The notes: generated by a model from the letters alone, not told the origin. Numbered from the stretch's first letter, positions 1-8,203 are shown. The stretch: DNA of 64,000 nt from an archaeon (GCA_018653485.1 JABHZE010000006.1:62001-126000), one strand, 5' to 3'. Made by a program: numbers and translations.

Positions 1-1085
1 TTTGGATTTTCTTTAATTGAATCTTGAATTAATGAAATTAGTTCAAAAATTTTGGGATGTTCAAGATTTTTTGCAATCAGTTCATTTAATTTTATATATG
101 CTAAATTAAAGTCTGGATCTTTTATAATTCTTTGAACTGCTTTTGATTTATTTTGTTTTGCTTGTTCAAAAATGCTCTTAACATATTGTTGAGAGGAATA
201 GAGTGTTTGAGTTTCTAATAATTCTATTAAATGAGATATTTTAATTGCTTGGGCACATACACTTACTCCTATTAGAAATTGAAAACTTTTATTTCCAGAA
301 TTTATTGTGCTCATAAGTCTTCCTTGTAATTTTATGATGTTTGTTTTTGTTGGAGGTTCAAGTAATAATCTTCTATTTTGAAGTTCTTGAATTTTTCTTT
401 CATAAATTTTTTTAATTAGTGTGGTTATTTCTTTAATTTCTTTTGGAAATTCTAATCTAATTGGTTGGAATTCTAATTCTTGTAAATATTCTTTTACATC
501 TTCACTTTCCCTTGTTCTTAATTCTATTGTTTCAATCTTAAGTGTTTCTGCTATCTGCCTTATTGTTTCTTTATCTGTTCCTGGTGAGGCTGTTAAACCT
601 AAAATTTGAGGGATTTTAGATTGTTTGTGGTATTCATTTGCAATATGGGTATAGGCATAATTTTTAAGGCATCTATGACATTCATCTTCTATTAAAAGAG
701 AAACATCTTCTAAGGAATAAAGATTATTTTTTATATCATTTCCAATGCATTGAGGTGTTGAAAAAACAATATCTGCTTTTTCCCATAATTTTTTTCTTTC
801 ATTGGCTTGTATTTTTCCTGTAAACAATGTAAGTTCTGCAAATAATTCTGGAAGGTGTTTTTGAAAATAAGCTAAGTGTTGTTCTGCTAAAGGACGGGTG
901 GGAGCAAGGAAAAGGGTTTTAGTGCCTGGATGTTTTTTTTGTCTATGAATTGTAAGCATTAATGCTATTAGTGTTTTTCCAACTCCTGTTGGGATTATGA
1001 CTAAGCAATTTTTATCTTTACAATTATCATAAATATCTTGTTGATATTTTCTCGGAGTTATTGTTGTAAGGGTTTTTTCTGGCAT
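1..1085 (-). CDS. Hef/FANCM-like DEAH-box DNA helicase, N-terminal part (cut by window edge)
   Basis: The reading frame is open from the ATG at 1085 to the window edge (about 361 codons); the C-terminus lies outside. It is a superfamily 2 helicase: Walker A PTGVGKT near residue 32, motif II DECH near residue 128, and LGLTASPG near residue 160. The order and wording fit archaeal Hef, the FANCM/Mph1 homologue that processes stalled replication forks, usually a helicase followed by an ERCC4 nuclease. The nuclease half cannot be seen, so a helicase-only protein is possible. There is no Shine-Dalgarno site before the ATG. High confidence for an SF2 DEAH helicase, moderate for Hef itself. Confidence 0.82.
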   Translation of the reverse strand, partial: MPEKTLTTITPRKYQQDIYDNCKDKNCLVIIPTGVGKTLIALMLTIHRQKKHPGTKTLFLAPTRPLAEQHLAYFQKHLPELFAELTLFTGKIQANERKKLWEKADIVFSTPQCIGNDIKNNLYSLEDVSLLIEDECHRCLKNYAYTHIANEYHKQSKIPQILGLTASPGTDKETIRQIAETLKIETIELRTRESEDVKEYLQELEFQPIRLEFPKEIKEITTLIKKIYERKIQELQNRRLLLEPPTKTNIIKLQGRLMSTINSGNKSFQFLIGVSVCAQAIKISHLIELLETQTLYSSQQYVKSIFEQAKQNKSKAVQRIIKDPDFNLAYIKLNELIAKNLEHPKIFELISLIQDSIKENP

Positions 1086-1161
1086 GGTAGGTATTTAATT
1101 TATTTTAAATTAATATGATTTTTGCATTATTAAAAATAATGTTATATTAAAGGGGAATTTG

Positions 1162-1187
1162 CTTTATCTTTTAGATAAAGTTTTTTT
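1162..1187 (+). other. Perfect hairpin followed by seven T
   Basis: CTTTATCT, a TTT loop and AGATAAAG form an 8-bp perfect stem, followed on the plus strand by seven T. It looks like an intrinsic terminator for plus-strand transcription, but both flanking genes are on the minus strand. It may stop antisense transcription or be fortuitous in AT-rich DNA. Confidence 0.3.
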
Positions 1188-1241
1188 GATTTAATTATTC
1201 TTGGAAATAAGATATATTCCCATTATAGGTAAAAACTAGAA

Positions 1242-1553
1242 TTACATTATTGGTTCTACTGGTGCTTCATCTGATAAATCCATTGTTTGTTCAACAATTT
1301 CATCACCTTCTTCTAAAGGTAGACTTGCTCTACTTATGATTAAAACATCACCTACAGCTTTAACAAATTGATGGGGAATTATAACTCCTCTTGCACCACC
1401 TAAGAAACTTCCCATAGAACTTGCAATCTTTATTCTCCAACTATCTACCTTATTTTCAGCTAGATTAGATTCTTCAACTTCTCCAAAGAAATCTCCTGTA
1501 TCAGTATAAACTTTCTTGTTAATTACCTCTGTTATTTTTTTTATCTTTAACAT
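1242..1553 (-). CDS. PRC-barrel domain protein
   Basis: A 103-aa protein. The opening (MLKIKKITEVINKKVYTDTG, then GEVEES) and the VGDVLIIS segment fit the small beta-barrel PRC domain seen in photosynthetic reaction centre H subunits, RimM and many short archaeal proteins of unknown role. The last 20 residues are acidic. A TATA-like box (tatttaaag, about 1571-1579 read on the minus strand) lies some 22-27 bp before the ATG, so the mRNA is probably leaderless. The partner and function are unknown; PRC-barrels commonly mediate protein-protein or RNA-related contacts. Domain call good, role unassigned. Confidence 0.75.
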   Translation of the reverse strand: MLKIKKITEVINKKVYTDTGDFFGEVEESNLAENKVDSWRIKIASSMGSFLGGARGVIIPHQFVKAVGDVLIISRASLPLEEGDEIVEQTMDLSDEAPVEPIM

Positions 1554-1612
1554 ATGTTAAAAGGTGGAATTTACTTTAAATACTTTTCTGTGATTTAAAG
1601 GGATGCATTAAA

Positions 1613-1623
1613 TTTATATAAAT
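1613..1623 (+). promoter_or_regulatory. TATA box for the 1642 gene
   Basis: The sequence tttatataaat is centred 24 bp before the ATG at 1642, with no Shine-Dalgarno site between. This is the usual spacing for a leaderless archaeal transcript. Confidence 0.6.
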
Positions 1624-1641
1624 AAGGAACATTATAATCGC

Positions 1642-2274
1642 ATGTTTGATAAAAAAGAGATTGCATGGATAATAATAGCATTGATACTCTTTGAGTTTAT
1701 AATTTTGTTTCCTGATGCAGGATTGCCTTCTATCTTGCTTATTTTGGTTCCTTTGATAATTTTGCCTATAAATCTTATTTCTAAGAAAATAGCTTCTAAA
1801 TATTTTGATATTTCAATTGAGTATAAAATTTGGCATTTTCAGAGATTTTGGTTTACTGAAAAAGCTAAGTTTAAGAAACCTTTTCCAATTGGAGTTTTAT
1901 TACCCTTTTTAGTTGCATTTGTTTCACTAGGTTTTCTTCGCCCATTAACCTTAATTCAATTTGATTATAAGAATAATCCTGTGACCAGGGTTTTGAAGAG
2001 AAAAGGATTTAAGAAAGAAAGAAAGACAGAGATAAATGAGTCTGATGTCTCTTATACTGTTGCATGGGGGCTTTATCCGTTGCTGTTATTAGCATTTATT
2101 TCTTGGTTAATTGGTTATGGGGAATTAGCTAGTTATTCAATTTATTATGGGTTGTGGAATTTGATTCCTTTTGGTAATTTAGATGGAGCAAGATTATTTT
2201 TTGGAAGTTTTATTAATTGGGTTTTTGTGCTGGTTCTCTTTTTAATTGCATTGCCTTTTGTTTTTTTTATGTGA
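1642..2274 (+). CDS. Multi-pass membrane protein resembling an M50 (site-2) protease that has lost HExxH
   Basis: A 210-aa integral membrane protein with about six hydrophobic segments. Near the C-terminus, NLIPFGNLDGARLF (about residues 174-187) matches the second conserved motif of site-2 proteases (N-x-x-P-x-x-x-L-D-G), which supplies the third zinc ligand and lies in a membrane helix. No HExxH motif is present; the corresponding region reads EYKIWHFQRFW. By sequence it is therefore an M50-like fold probably without metalloprotease activity. It is transcribed from its own TATA box as a leaderless mRNA. It could also be an unrelated membrane protein with a chance motif, but the match is rather specific. 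Confidence 0.6.
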   Translation: MFDKKEIAWIIIALILFEFIILFPDAGLPSILLILVPLIILPINLISKKIASKYFDISIEYKIWHFQRFWFTEKAKFKKPFPIGVLLPFLVAFVSLGFLRPLTLIQFDYKNNPVTRVLKRKGFKKERKTEINESDVSYTVAWGLYPLLLLAFISWLIGYGELASYSIYYGLWNLIPFGNLDGARLFFGSFINWVFVLVLFLIALPFVFFM

Positions 2275-2364
2275 GGGTTTTAACCTCAAGCTTTAAATAA
2301 TATTAATTCTATAATCTAAAATATAAAAGAGATTAAAATAATTTAATAATAAAAAATAAAAAAG

Positions 2365-2865
2365 ATGGTAGACCCAATATTTGTTTCACCTTTGTTTATG
2401 AATTTTATACTTCCGTTTGTATTGATTTTTACATTGATATTTGCGATATTGCAAAAGACTCAGCTTCTTGGCGAGAATAAACAACAGATTGATGCAATGA
2501 TTGGAGCTGTTGTGGGAATTATTTTAATTGCAACACCTTATGCAAGAGATATTGTTGTTTTATTAATGCCTTTCTTAGCTGTTGTAGCTTCAATATTATT
2601 AGTGTTTATGTTGCTTTATGGTTTTATGATGGGAAAAACTAATGGGGATGTGTTGGATCAAGGATGGAAATATGCGTTTGGTGCAATTCTTGCTGTTGCC
2701 TTAGGTACATTTCTTTTAATGATAACTGGTTATTGGGATTTAGTTTATAATTATTTATTTAGTCGAGAAGGAAGTCCAAATCTTTGGATTAATGTTTTAT
2801 TAATTGCAATTGCTGTTGGAGCTGTGGTTGCAGTAATTAAAGGAGGAGCTGGGAATAGTGAATAG
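2365..2865 (+). CDS. Integral membrane protein, paralogue 1 of 3
   Basis: A 166-aa protein with about five hydrophobic segments. It shares with the next two genes the pattern P-F-x(3)-F-x-F-A-I-L-x-K-T-x-x-L-G-x-N near residues 20-40, then a GAVVGIILIATPY-like second helix and a long third helix ending in a glycine-rich cytosolic turn. I do not recognise the family. Three tandem diverged copies suggest subunits of one hetero-oligomeric membrane complex (inference). The pilus-like locus begins 2 kb downstream, but no motif links it to that system. Confidence 0.75.
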   Translation: MVDPIFVSPLFMNFILPFVLIFTLIFAILQKTQLLGENKQQIDAMIGAVVGIILIATPYARDIVVLLMPFLAVVASILLVFMLLYGFMMGKTNGDVLDQGWKYAFGAILAVALGTFLLMITGYWDLVYNYLFSREGSPNLWINVLLIAIAVGAVVAVIKGGAGNSE

Positions 2866-2912
2866 AAACCTATTTAAGTAATAGTTTCTTTTTGAATTTA
2901 ATAAAGAGGAAA

Positions 2913-3422
2913 ATGGCATATATACAAACTATTGGAGATATATTGAATGCATGGGCAGATTATGGAGTATTTGCATATTTACTTCCGTTTTTAATGATTT
3001 TTGCAATTGTTTATGGGTTGTTAAATAAGAGTAATATTTTAGGAGATAATAAGGGTGTTCAAGCAACTATTGGATTGGCTATTGGTTTATTAGCCTTGCA
3101 ATTTAATTATGTTGCTAGTTTTTATGCAACTATTTTTCCTTATGCTGGAATGGGTATAGCTGTTTTGTTAGTTGCAATTATATTTATGGGATTTATTGGT
3201 TCTGGAGGTGGAAAGGAATGGGTATGGTTTGGGATTGGTGCAGTTATATTTTTAGTGGTTTTGTTTACATCATTATCTGATGTTTATTGGTTAGGTGGAA
3301 TTGGTTATGAATGGGCAGAAGCATGGCCTGCAGTTCTTGCAGGAGTTATTTTAGTTCTTTTGATAGGATTTGTTGTTTGGGGAGATAAGATGGGTGGCGG
3401 AAGTGGTGTAGGTGGAAAGTAG
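2913..3422 (+). CDS. Integral membrane protein, paralogue 2 of 3
   Basis: The chosen start is the ATG at 2913, reading MAYIQTIGDIL, instead of the TTG seven codons upstream; it follows an agagga sequence and gives an N-terminus like that of its paralogues. The 169-aa product has about five hydrophobic segments and the family pattern LPFLMIFAIVYGLLNKSNIL, followed by a GSGGGKE turn. The C-terminal tail is short and glycine-rich (GGGSGVGGK). It is followed by a copy of the TTCTCCC hairpin repeat. Function unknown. Confidence 0.75.
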   Translation: MAYIQTIGDILNAWADYGVFAYLLPFLMIFAIVYGLLNKSNILGDNKGVQATIGLAIGLLALQFNYVASFYATIFPYAGMGIAVLLVAIIFMGFIGSGGGKEWVWFGIGAVIFLVVLFTSLSDVYWLGGIGYEWAEAWPAVLAGVILVLLIGFVVWGDKMGGGSGVGGK

Positions 3423-3473
3423 TTAGGGATGTTTTTTGAGATGATGTGATTTTTGTAATAATTTTAGACGATT

Positions 3474-3540
3474 TTGATTTATTCTCCCTATTAATAGGGG
3501 GAGAAAAATAAAAATTTGAAGTTATTAAAGAAGAATTCAC
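3474..3540 (+). repeat. TTCTCCC hairpin repeat, copy 1
   Basis: Core 3474-3517: TTCTCCC, a short AT loop and GGGGGAGAA form a 7-8 bp stem, followed by AAAATAAAAATTT. It lies about 50 bp after a stop codon, in the same orientation as the gene. The region after the core (gaattcacta and flanks) also matches copy 3. The A-rich 3' flank is not that of an intrinsic terminator. Confidence 0.8.
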
Positions 3541-3559
3541 TAATGTGGGTTAAGAAAAC

Positions 3560-3569
3560 CTTTAAAAAG
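3560..3569 (+). promoter_or_regulatory. TATA box that decides the start at 3593
   Basis: The sequence ctttaaaaag lies 28 bp (centre) before the ATG at 3593 but only about 10 bp before the upstream in-frame ATG at 3575. A transcript starting about 26 bp after the box would exclude the upstream codon. Confidence 0.6.
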
Positions 3570-3592
3570 ATTGCATGACGCTTATATCTATA

Positions 3593-4105
3593 ATGGCAGT
3601 TGAAATATTAGCAGGAATTAACTTTTTTATGCCTATCATAAGTTTCTTATTTGTATTTGCAGTGATTTATGCTATATTATTAAAAACAGAGATTTTGGGT
3701 AGTGGATTTAATTTAATGATTGCATTAGTTATGGCTGCTATTTTTACTAGTTTCTCATCATTAGAATTATATGTAAGGACTATTGTTCCTTGGTTTATTG
3801 TGATGTTGATAATTGTGTTTTTAGTATTGCTTATTGCAGGTTTTTCAACTAAAAGTATAGACAAAATAATGACTCCTGCATTTGCAAGAGGGGTTGTTGT
3901 TTTATTGATAATTGTGTTTATGATTTCTGCAATTTATGTTTTTAATCCTTCGTTTCATCCTGATTTAGTCTTAGTATCTGGTGAAGGGCCTGGGATTGTT
4001 TCACAGTTAAAGGATTTCTTTAGTAGCTCTAAAGTTGGTGGAAGTCTTTTATTGATAATTACAGTAGTTGTTGTTTCTATGATAATTACTAAGAAAAGTA
4101 GTTGA
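3593..4105 (+). CDS. Integral membrane protein, paralogue 3 of 3
   Basis: The start was set at the ATG at 3593 (MAVEILAGINF), because the TATA box at 3560 is too close to the in-frame ATG at 3575. The 170-aa product has about five hydrophobic segments and the family signature ISFLFVFAVIYAILLKTEIL, although the asparagine after LG is replaced by SG. It has its own promoter, so the three copies are not strictly one operon. A TTCTCCC repeat follows 32 bp after the stop. Function unknown. Confidence 0.75.
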   Translation: MAVEILAGINFFMPIISFLFVFAVIYAILLKTEILGSGFNLMIALVMAAIFTSFSSLELYVRTIVPWFIVMLIIVFLVLLIAGFSTKSIDKIMTPAFARGVVVLLIIVFMISAIYVFNPSFHPDLVLVSGEGPGIVSQLKDFFSSSKVGGSLLLIITVVVVSMIITKKSS

Positions 4106-4136
4106 TTTTTTTAATTGGGAAGAATCTTTAACTATT

Positions 4137-4230
4137 TTGATTTGTTCTCCCTTATCTATAGGGGGAGAAAAATAAAAATTTCTGTTGATTTAAATATTGT
4201 TAAAAGGGAATTTATTAAAGTGGATATTAG
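4137..4230 (+). repeat. TTCTCCC hairpin repeat, copy 2
   Basis: Core 4137-4181: TTGATTTGTTCTCCCTTATC on the left arm, then the GGGGGAGAA arm and AAAATAAAAATTT. The following 45 bases (gttgattta, tattaaagtgg) resemble copy 3, so the repeat unit is about 90 bp. It lies between a plus-strand gene and the 3' end of a minus-strand gene. Confidence 0.8.
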
Positions 4231-4240
4231 AAATATTTTT

Positions 4241-5122
4241 TTATCTTAAATAATTTTCAAAATCTTCTTTTTGTTTTTTTGATCTGCCTTTTGTTTTAGG
4301 CTCATTAGAGTTTTGTGTTGATTCAGAGTTTGTTATTTTTTGAAGCTCTTTAATGTTTGATGCAAGAGGATCAATTACTTTTGCAAAAGAGGTTTGAGTT
4401 GTTTGCATTTCTTTTGAAATGTTTTGAATATCTTCACCATATTGTCCTATTTTTTTAAGTATGGCCATTTGAAGTTCACTGAAATTATTTTCTAATTTTG
4501 TTAATCTTTCTTTGATTTGTTGTATTTCTAAATTTGATTGTTCTTTAAATTTAGTTGCAGTTGAAACTTGGTTTCTAATTTTTGATATTTTTTCTTCAAC
4601 AATTTGTTCTGCTATGTCATTAATAGTTTCTATATCTGAATATTCTGGGGCTTGGTATTCTGGGTAATCGTATTGTAATGGTTGGTCTTCATAAGAAGGA
4701 TATTCTGAAGGAGCAGGTATTTGCGAAGGTGTTTGGGTTTGAGTTGGTGAAGGTTGCATTTCTGCTGAGGGAGCTTGTGTTTGCATTTGAGAGGGTTGCA
4801 TTTCTGGAGAAGGAGGTGTTGGAGGTTGTGCAGAAATTGAAGCTTGAGGTTCTGCTGGTTGAGCCATCATACTGGGTTGCATACTAGATTGAGGGGAAGT
4901 GGGGGGAGTAGTAGGCTGATTGCCAAGGTTAATATTGCTTGGTGTTCCAGGGATAACTTGTTCAGAAGCTTGCTCTGTATTTAATGCGTTTTTAATTTTT
5001 GATTGAGAAAGAGCTTCATTAATTTCTACAGGAGAAGTTCCTTCTTGTTTTAAACTATCCACTATTTGTGATTCTGGAATTCCTTGTTGTTTCATTTGCA
5101 TTACTTTTTCTAAAACTGCCAT
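4241..5122 (-). CDS. Coiled-coil protein with N-terminal UBA-like helical domain and Pro/Gln/Ser linker
   Basis: A 293-aa protein in three parts. Residues 1-45 (VMQMKQQGIPESQIVDSLKQ) form a small helical domain like those at the start of many archaeal coiled-coil proteins. Residues about 50-160 are a low-complexity Pro/Gln/Ser/Met-rich linker with repeated QPSQMQTQ-like units. Residues about 165-265 are a strong coiled coil. No transmembrane segment is visible. It is followed by a second coiled-coil gene (stop-to-start gap 24 bp), in the order 5533-5147 then 5122-4241 on the minus strand, so they are probably cotranscribed. Its place beside a secretion ATPase suggests an accessory or scaffold role, which is inference only. 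Confidence 0.7.
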   Translation of the reverse strand: MAVLEKVMQMKQQGIPESQIVDSLKQEGTSPVEINEALSQSKIKNALNTEQASEQVIPGTPSNINLGNQPTTPPTSPQSSMQPSMMAQPAEPQASISAQPPTPPSPEMQPSQMQTQAPSAEMQPSPTQTQTPSQIPAPSEYPSYEDQPLQYDYPEYQAPEYSDIETINDIAEQIVEEKISKIRNQVSTATKFKEQSNLEIQQIKERLTKLENNFSELQMAILKKIGQYGEDIQNISKEMQTTQTSFAKVIDPLASNIKELQKITNSESTQNSNEPKTKGRSKKQKEDFENYLR

Positions 5123-5146
5123 GGTTATTATAGGTATTTTTTATTT

Positions 5147-5533
5147 TTATTTGTTTTGTTTTTTAAGTTCTTCTTGAACTATTTTTTTTACATCATTTAT
5201 TGTTGTAAATTTTAATGGTTCAAACATTTTGAATTGTCTTTCTAATATTTCTACCTCTGATTTTCTTGCTAAATTATTTAATTCAGAGAGTATTCTTGTA
5301 TTTAATTGCTTAATAGTTCTTATCTCTGAATTTAATTCTGTTATTTGTTTTTTAAAATCAGAATACTCTTTTTCTGATTCTTCCTTTGTAGCAATAAGAT
5401 TTTCTCCTATAAGTAATACTCTGTCCTTTATTATTCTTTGTTTTTCTTCAATTTCATTTAATCTTGTTCCAAATTCAGCTAATAATGAATTAATTGGATT
5501 TTGAAAATTTTGAGGATTTTGAGTGTCAGCCAT
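5147..5533 (-). CDS. Short coiled-coil protein
   Basis: The start is the ATG at 5533 (MADTQNPQNF) and not the in-frame ATG 23 codons upstream, because a TATA-like box (about 5568-5577 on the minus strand) lies between the two and a purine-rich agagat precedes the chosen codon. The 128-aa product is an almost continuous charged coiled coil (residues about 15-125) with an Asn/Gln-rich first 20 residues. It has no membrane segment. It probably forms an operon with the downstream coiled-coil gene and is divergent from the pilus-like ATPase gene at 5646. Function unknown. Confidence 0.65.
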   Translation of the reverse strand: MADTQNPQNFQNPINSLLAEFGTRLNEIEEKQRIIKDRVLLIGENLIATKEESEKEYSDFKKQITELNSEIRTIKQLNTRILSELNNLARKSEVEILERQFKMFEPLKFTTINDVKKIVQEELKKQNK

Positions 5534-5645
5534 TTTATCTCTTTTTATGTTATAGTTAGTTAACAAGGGTTTAAAATAGTTGTGATGTAATGGGTTATAC
5601 ATAAAGTTTAATAGTAATAATTTCTTTTAAGTGAAAGGTGATAAT

Positions 5646-7934
5646 ATGTTATTTAAAACAGGAACTCCATTGTATGCTTTTGAGGTTTTAAGAGAGGCAG
5701 GACATCAAGTTATGTATGTTAATTATCTTGGGGCTAGTTTTGTTCCAAGTATTGCTGAAAATTCAGAGATAATGGCTAGAACAATGGATTTGTTGATTGA
5801 GAGTCCTAATATTTCTCGTATTGTTTTTGTTCAACAAAGGAATTATAATTATAGTTCTTCTGAAATTTTAATGCTTCAAGAAATTGCAAACTTTTATGTT
5901 TATTTGACTAAACAAGAAAAGATACTTTCTCCTTCTAAACTTTCTATAATGAATTCAGAATATCTTCCTCAAAGACATAAGGATATGAATTATTTATTGA
6001 TGATGTTAAAACGAGATCCTATTGCATGTTATGTTGAATTAAAGAAATTAATTAAAGAAGAGAGAAGGAATTTACAATCTACTGTTGAGGAATTGAAATT
6101 GGATCAGTTGAGTTATGTTAGATTATTAGAAAAATTTGAATCATTGTTAAGGGAAAGTCAATTAATAAGAAGTGCTGAAGAATATCTTTCAGATTATGTT
6201 TTTGGAGATAGGAATATTTATTTTCATTTTTTTAGGCCTGATATAATTCCTAATTTTACATTTACTAGGCTAGCAAGTATTCTTCCTGAAGATGCAGAGA
6301 TTATGGATCAGTATAGTATTGGTTCTGGAGAGGATACTTCTGTTGTAACTATTTTAAAAAAAGAATCTGATGCAAAATATATTTATCATTTAATGCCTCC
6401 TGAATATTCTTTAGGGGAGGATAAACAAGAGCTTTTGAATCTTGCAAGAAATGTTTTAATTGAGCATCAACCTAAGGCAGAAGAGTTTACAGATCCTGAA
6501 AAAACTAGGCAGGTTTTTTTTAATGTTTCTAGGGATTTATTAAGGGATTTAGCAGAAAGTAAAAATGTTAGTATGAGTTATGATGAATTAAATAAACTTG
6601 CAAATATTCTTGTTAGACATACTATTGGTTTTGGTTTAATAGAGGTTTTATTGCAGGATAAAAATTTGCAAGATGTTGTTTTGAATGCACCTATTTCTAG
6701 TAACCCTATTTTTTTAAGGCATTCTGAATTTGATGAGTGTATTACAAATATTATTCCTAGTAGGGAGGATTCTGATTCATGGGCTGCAAAGTTTAGGATG
6801 ATTTCTGGAAGACCGTTAGATGAAGCAAATCCGATTTTAGATACTGATTTAACTTTAGGAAATATTAGGGCTAGAATTGCAGTTATTCAACAACCACTTT
6901 CGCCAAAAGGATTAGCTTATGCAATTAGGAGACATAGGGAAGAACCTTGGACATTGCCTTTGTTTATTAAAAATAAAATGCTTAATAGTTTTAGTGCAGG
7001 ATTGTTTAGTTTTATTGTGGATGGTTCACGGACCATTCTTGTGGCTGGAACAAGAAGTTCTGGAAAGACTTCATTATTGGGAAGTTTAATGTTAGAGATT
7101 ATGCCCAAGTATAGGGTAATTGTTTTAGAAGACACTTTAGAGTTACCTGTTGAAGCAATAAGAAAATTGAGTTATGATATTCTTAGAATGAAAGTTAGGA
7201 GTAGTTTATTAAAGACAAGTAATGAGATTGGAGCAGATGAAGGTATAAGGACTTCATTAAGATTGGGGGATAGTAGTTTAATTGTTGGTGAGGTAAGAAG
7301 TTTGGAGGCAAAAGCATTATATGAGGCTATGAGGGTTGGTGCTTTGGCTAATGTTGTTGCAGGAACAATTCATGGTGCAAGTCCTTATGGTGTTTTTGAT
7401 AGGGTTGTAAATGATTTAGGAGTTCCTATTACAAGTTTTAAGGCAACTGATTGTGTGATTGTTGCTAATCCTGTTAAAACTGCAGATGGATTAAAAAGTA
7501 TTAAGAGAGTAATTCAATTAGCAGAAGTAAGAAAACATTGGACAAAAGATCCTGAAGAAGAGGGAGGATTTGTAGATTTATTAAAATATAATGTAGAGAA
7601 AGATGAGTTAGAAGCAACAGAGGAATTAATTAATGGAGATTCTGAAATAATTAAATCAATTGCAGGGAATGTTAAAGGTTGGGCTGGAAATTGGGATGCT
7701 GTTTATGATAATATTTTATTAAGGGGAAAAATTAAACAAGAAATTGTTAATTTTTCTGAGAAGGTTAAAATGCCTGAGTTACTTGAAGCAAGATTTAATT
7801 CATTAAGTAATAATATGTTTCATCAATTTTCTAAGGAAGTTCAAGAAGATGTTGGTTTACCTGAGGGAAATAGGGTTTTTAATAAATGGCAAGAATGGTT
7901 GAAAGAAGAAGTTAGGGGCAAAAAAATTATTTGA
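5646..7934 (+). CDS. Type II/IV secretion (TadA/VirB11-like) pilus assembly ATPase
   Basis: A 762-aa cytosolic AAA-like traffic ATPase that powers pilin extraction and polymerisation. The start is the ATG at 5646, preceded by GGTGAT; the GTG at 5631 lies before that site. The first 260 residues are a lineage-specific helical region. The catalytic half holds Walker A GTRSSGKTS (about 468-476), a conserved acidic segment VLEDTLELPVE, Walker B-like SLIVGEVRSLEA (about 541-552) and the His box GTIHGASPYGVFDRV. It lies upstream of a T2SSF platform protein, many pilin-like genes and an A24 peptidase, so it is the motor of that system. Archaeal pilus versus other secretion use cannot be settled. Confidence 0.9.
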   Translation: MLFKTGTPLYAFEVLREAGHQVMYVNYLGASFVPSIAENSEIMARTMDLLIESPNISRIVFVQQRNYNYSSSEILMLQEIANFYVYLTKQEKILSPSKLSIMNSEYLPQRHKDMNYLLMMLKRDPIACYVELKKLIKEERRNLQSTVEELKLDQLSYVRLLEKFESLLRESQLIRSAEEYLSDYVFGDRNIYFHFFRPDIIPNFTFTRLASILPEDAEIMDQYSIGSGEDTSVVTILKKESDAKYIYHLMPPEYSLGEDKQELLNLARNVLIEHQPKAEEFTDPEKTRQVFFNVSRDLLRDLAESKNVSMSYDELNKLANILVRHTIGFGLIEVLLQDKNLQDVVLNAPISSNPIFLRHSEFDECITNIIPSREDSDSWAAKFRMISGRPLDEANPILDTDLTLGNIRARIAVIQQPLSPKGLAYAIRRHREEPWTLPLFIKNKMLNSFSAGLFSFIVDGSRTILVAGTRSSGKTSLLGSLMLEIMPKYRVIVLEDTLELPVEAIRKLSYDILRMKVRSSLLKTSNEIGADEGIRTSLRLGDSSLIVGEVRSLEAKALYEAMRVGALANVVAGTIHGASPYGVFDRVVNDLGVPITSFKATDCVIVANPVKTADGLKSIKRVIQLAEVRKHWTKDPEEEGGFVDLLKYNVEKDELEATEELINGDSEIIKSIAGNVKGWAGNWDAVYDNILLRGKIKQEIVNFSEKVKMPELLEARFNSLSNNMFHQFSKEVQEDVGLPEGNRVFNKWQEWLKEEVRGKKII

Positions 7935-7992
7935 TTAATTTTTAGGCTTGTAAAAATGTAAAAATCATTTTATACAATTAAGAAGATTATTT

Positions 7993-8100
7993 GATTAATT
8001 TTATGGAAAATTAGGAAGATAAATCTAACCTAATTTTCTAATTTTTTTGAAAATGTTAAAATTGGATAATCTGTGTTGAGGATATTGCAAGAGTTTGTGA
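7993..8100 (+). ncRNA. Structured RNA element, family B copy 1
   Basis: GAAAATTAGG (8006-8015) pairs perfectly with CCTAATTTTC (8029-8038) around the core AAGATAAATCTAA. An outer helix joins 7993-8003 with 8057-8071, with a bulge. The 3' tail atattgcaagagtttgt (from 8082) recurs in copy 2. The 269-bp gap between the ATPase and the sugar isomerase holds only this element and the promoter of the next gene. Confidence 0.6.
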
Positions 8101-8172
8101 AGAATTTATTTTCTAAAAGATAATAGGTGAAGGATTATGAAATATATTTGATTATATACTTTAACCTAATAA

Positions 8173-8183
8173 TTATTATAAAC
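8173..8183 (+). promoter_or_regulatory. TATA box for the SIS-domain gene
   Basis: The sequence attattataaa is centred about 26 bp before the ATG at 8204, with no Shine-Dalgarno site. The gene therefore has its own leaderless promoter inside the pilus-like locus. Confidence 0.55.
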
Positions 8184-8203
8184 TAACTTTGATTATAGTT
8201 TGA

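Noticed and set aside
3474-3517. Reading the TTCTCCC hairpin as an intrinsic terminator
   Set aside because: The stem is followed by an A-rich run on the plus strand, and on the minus strand the T-run precedes the stem; neither gives the stem-then-U arrangement.
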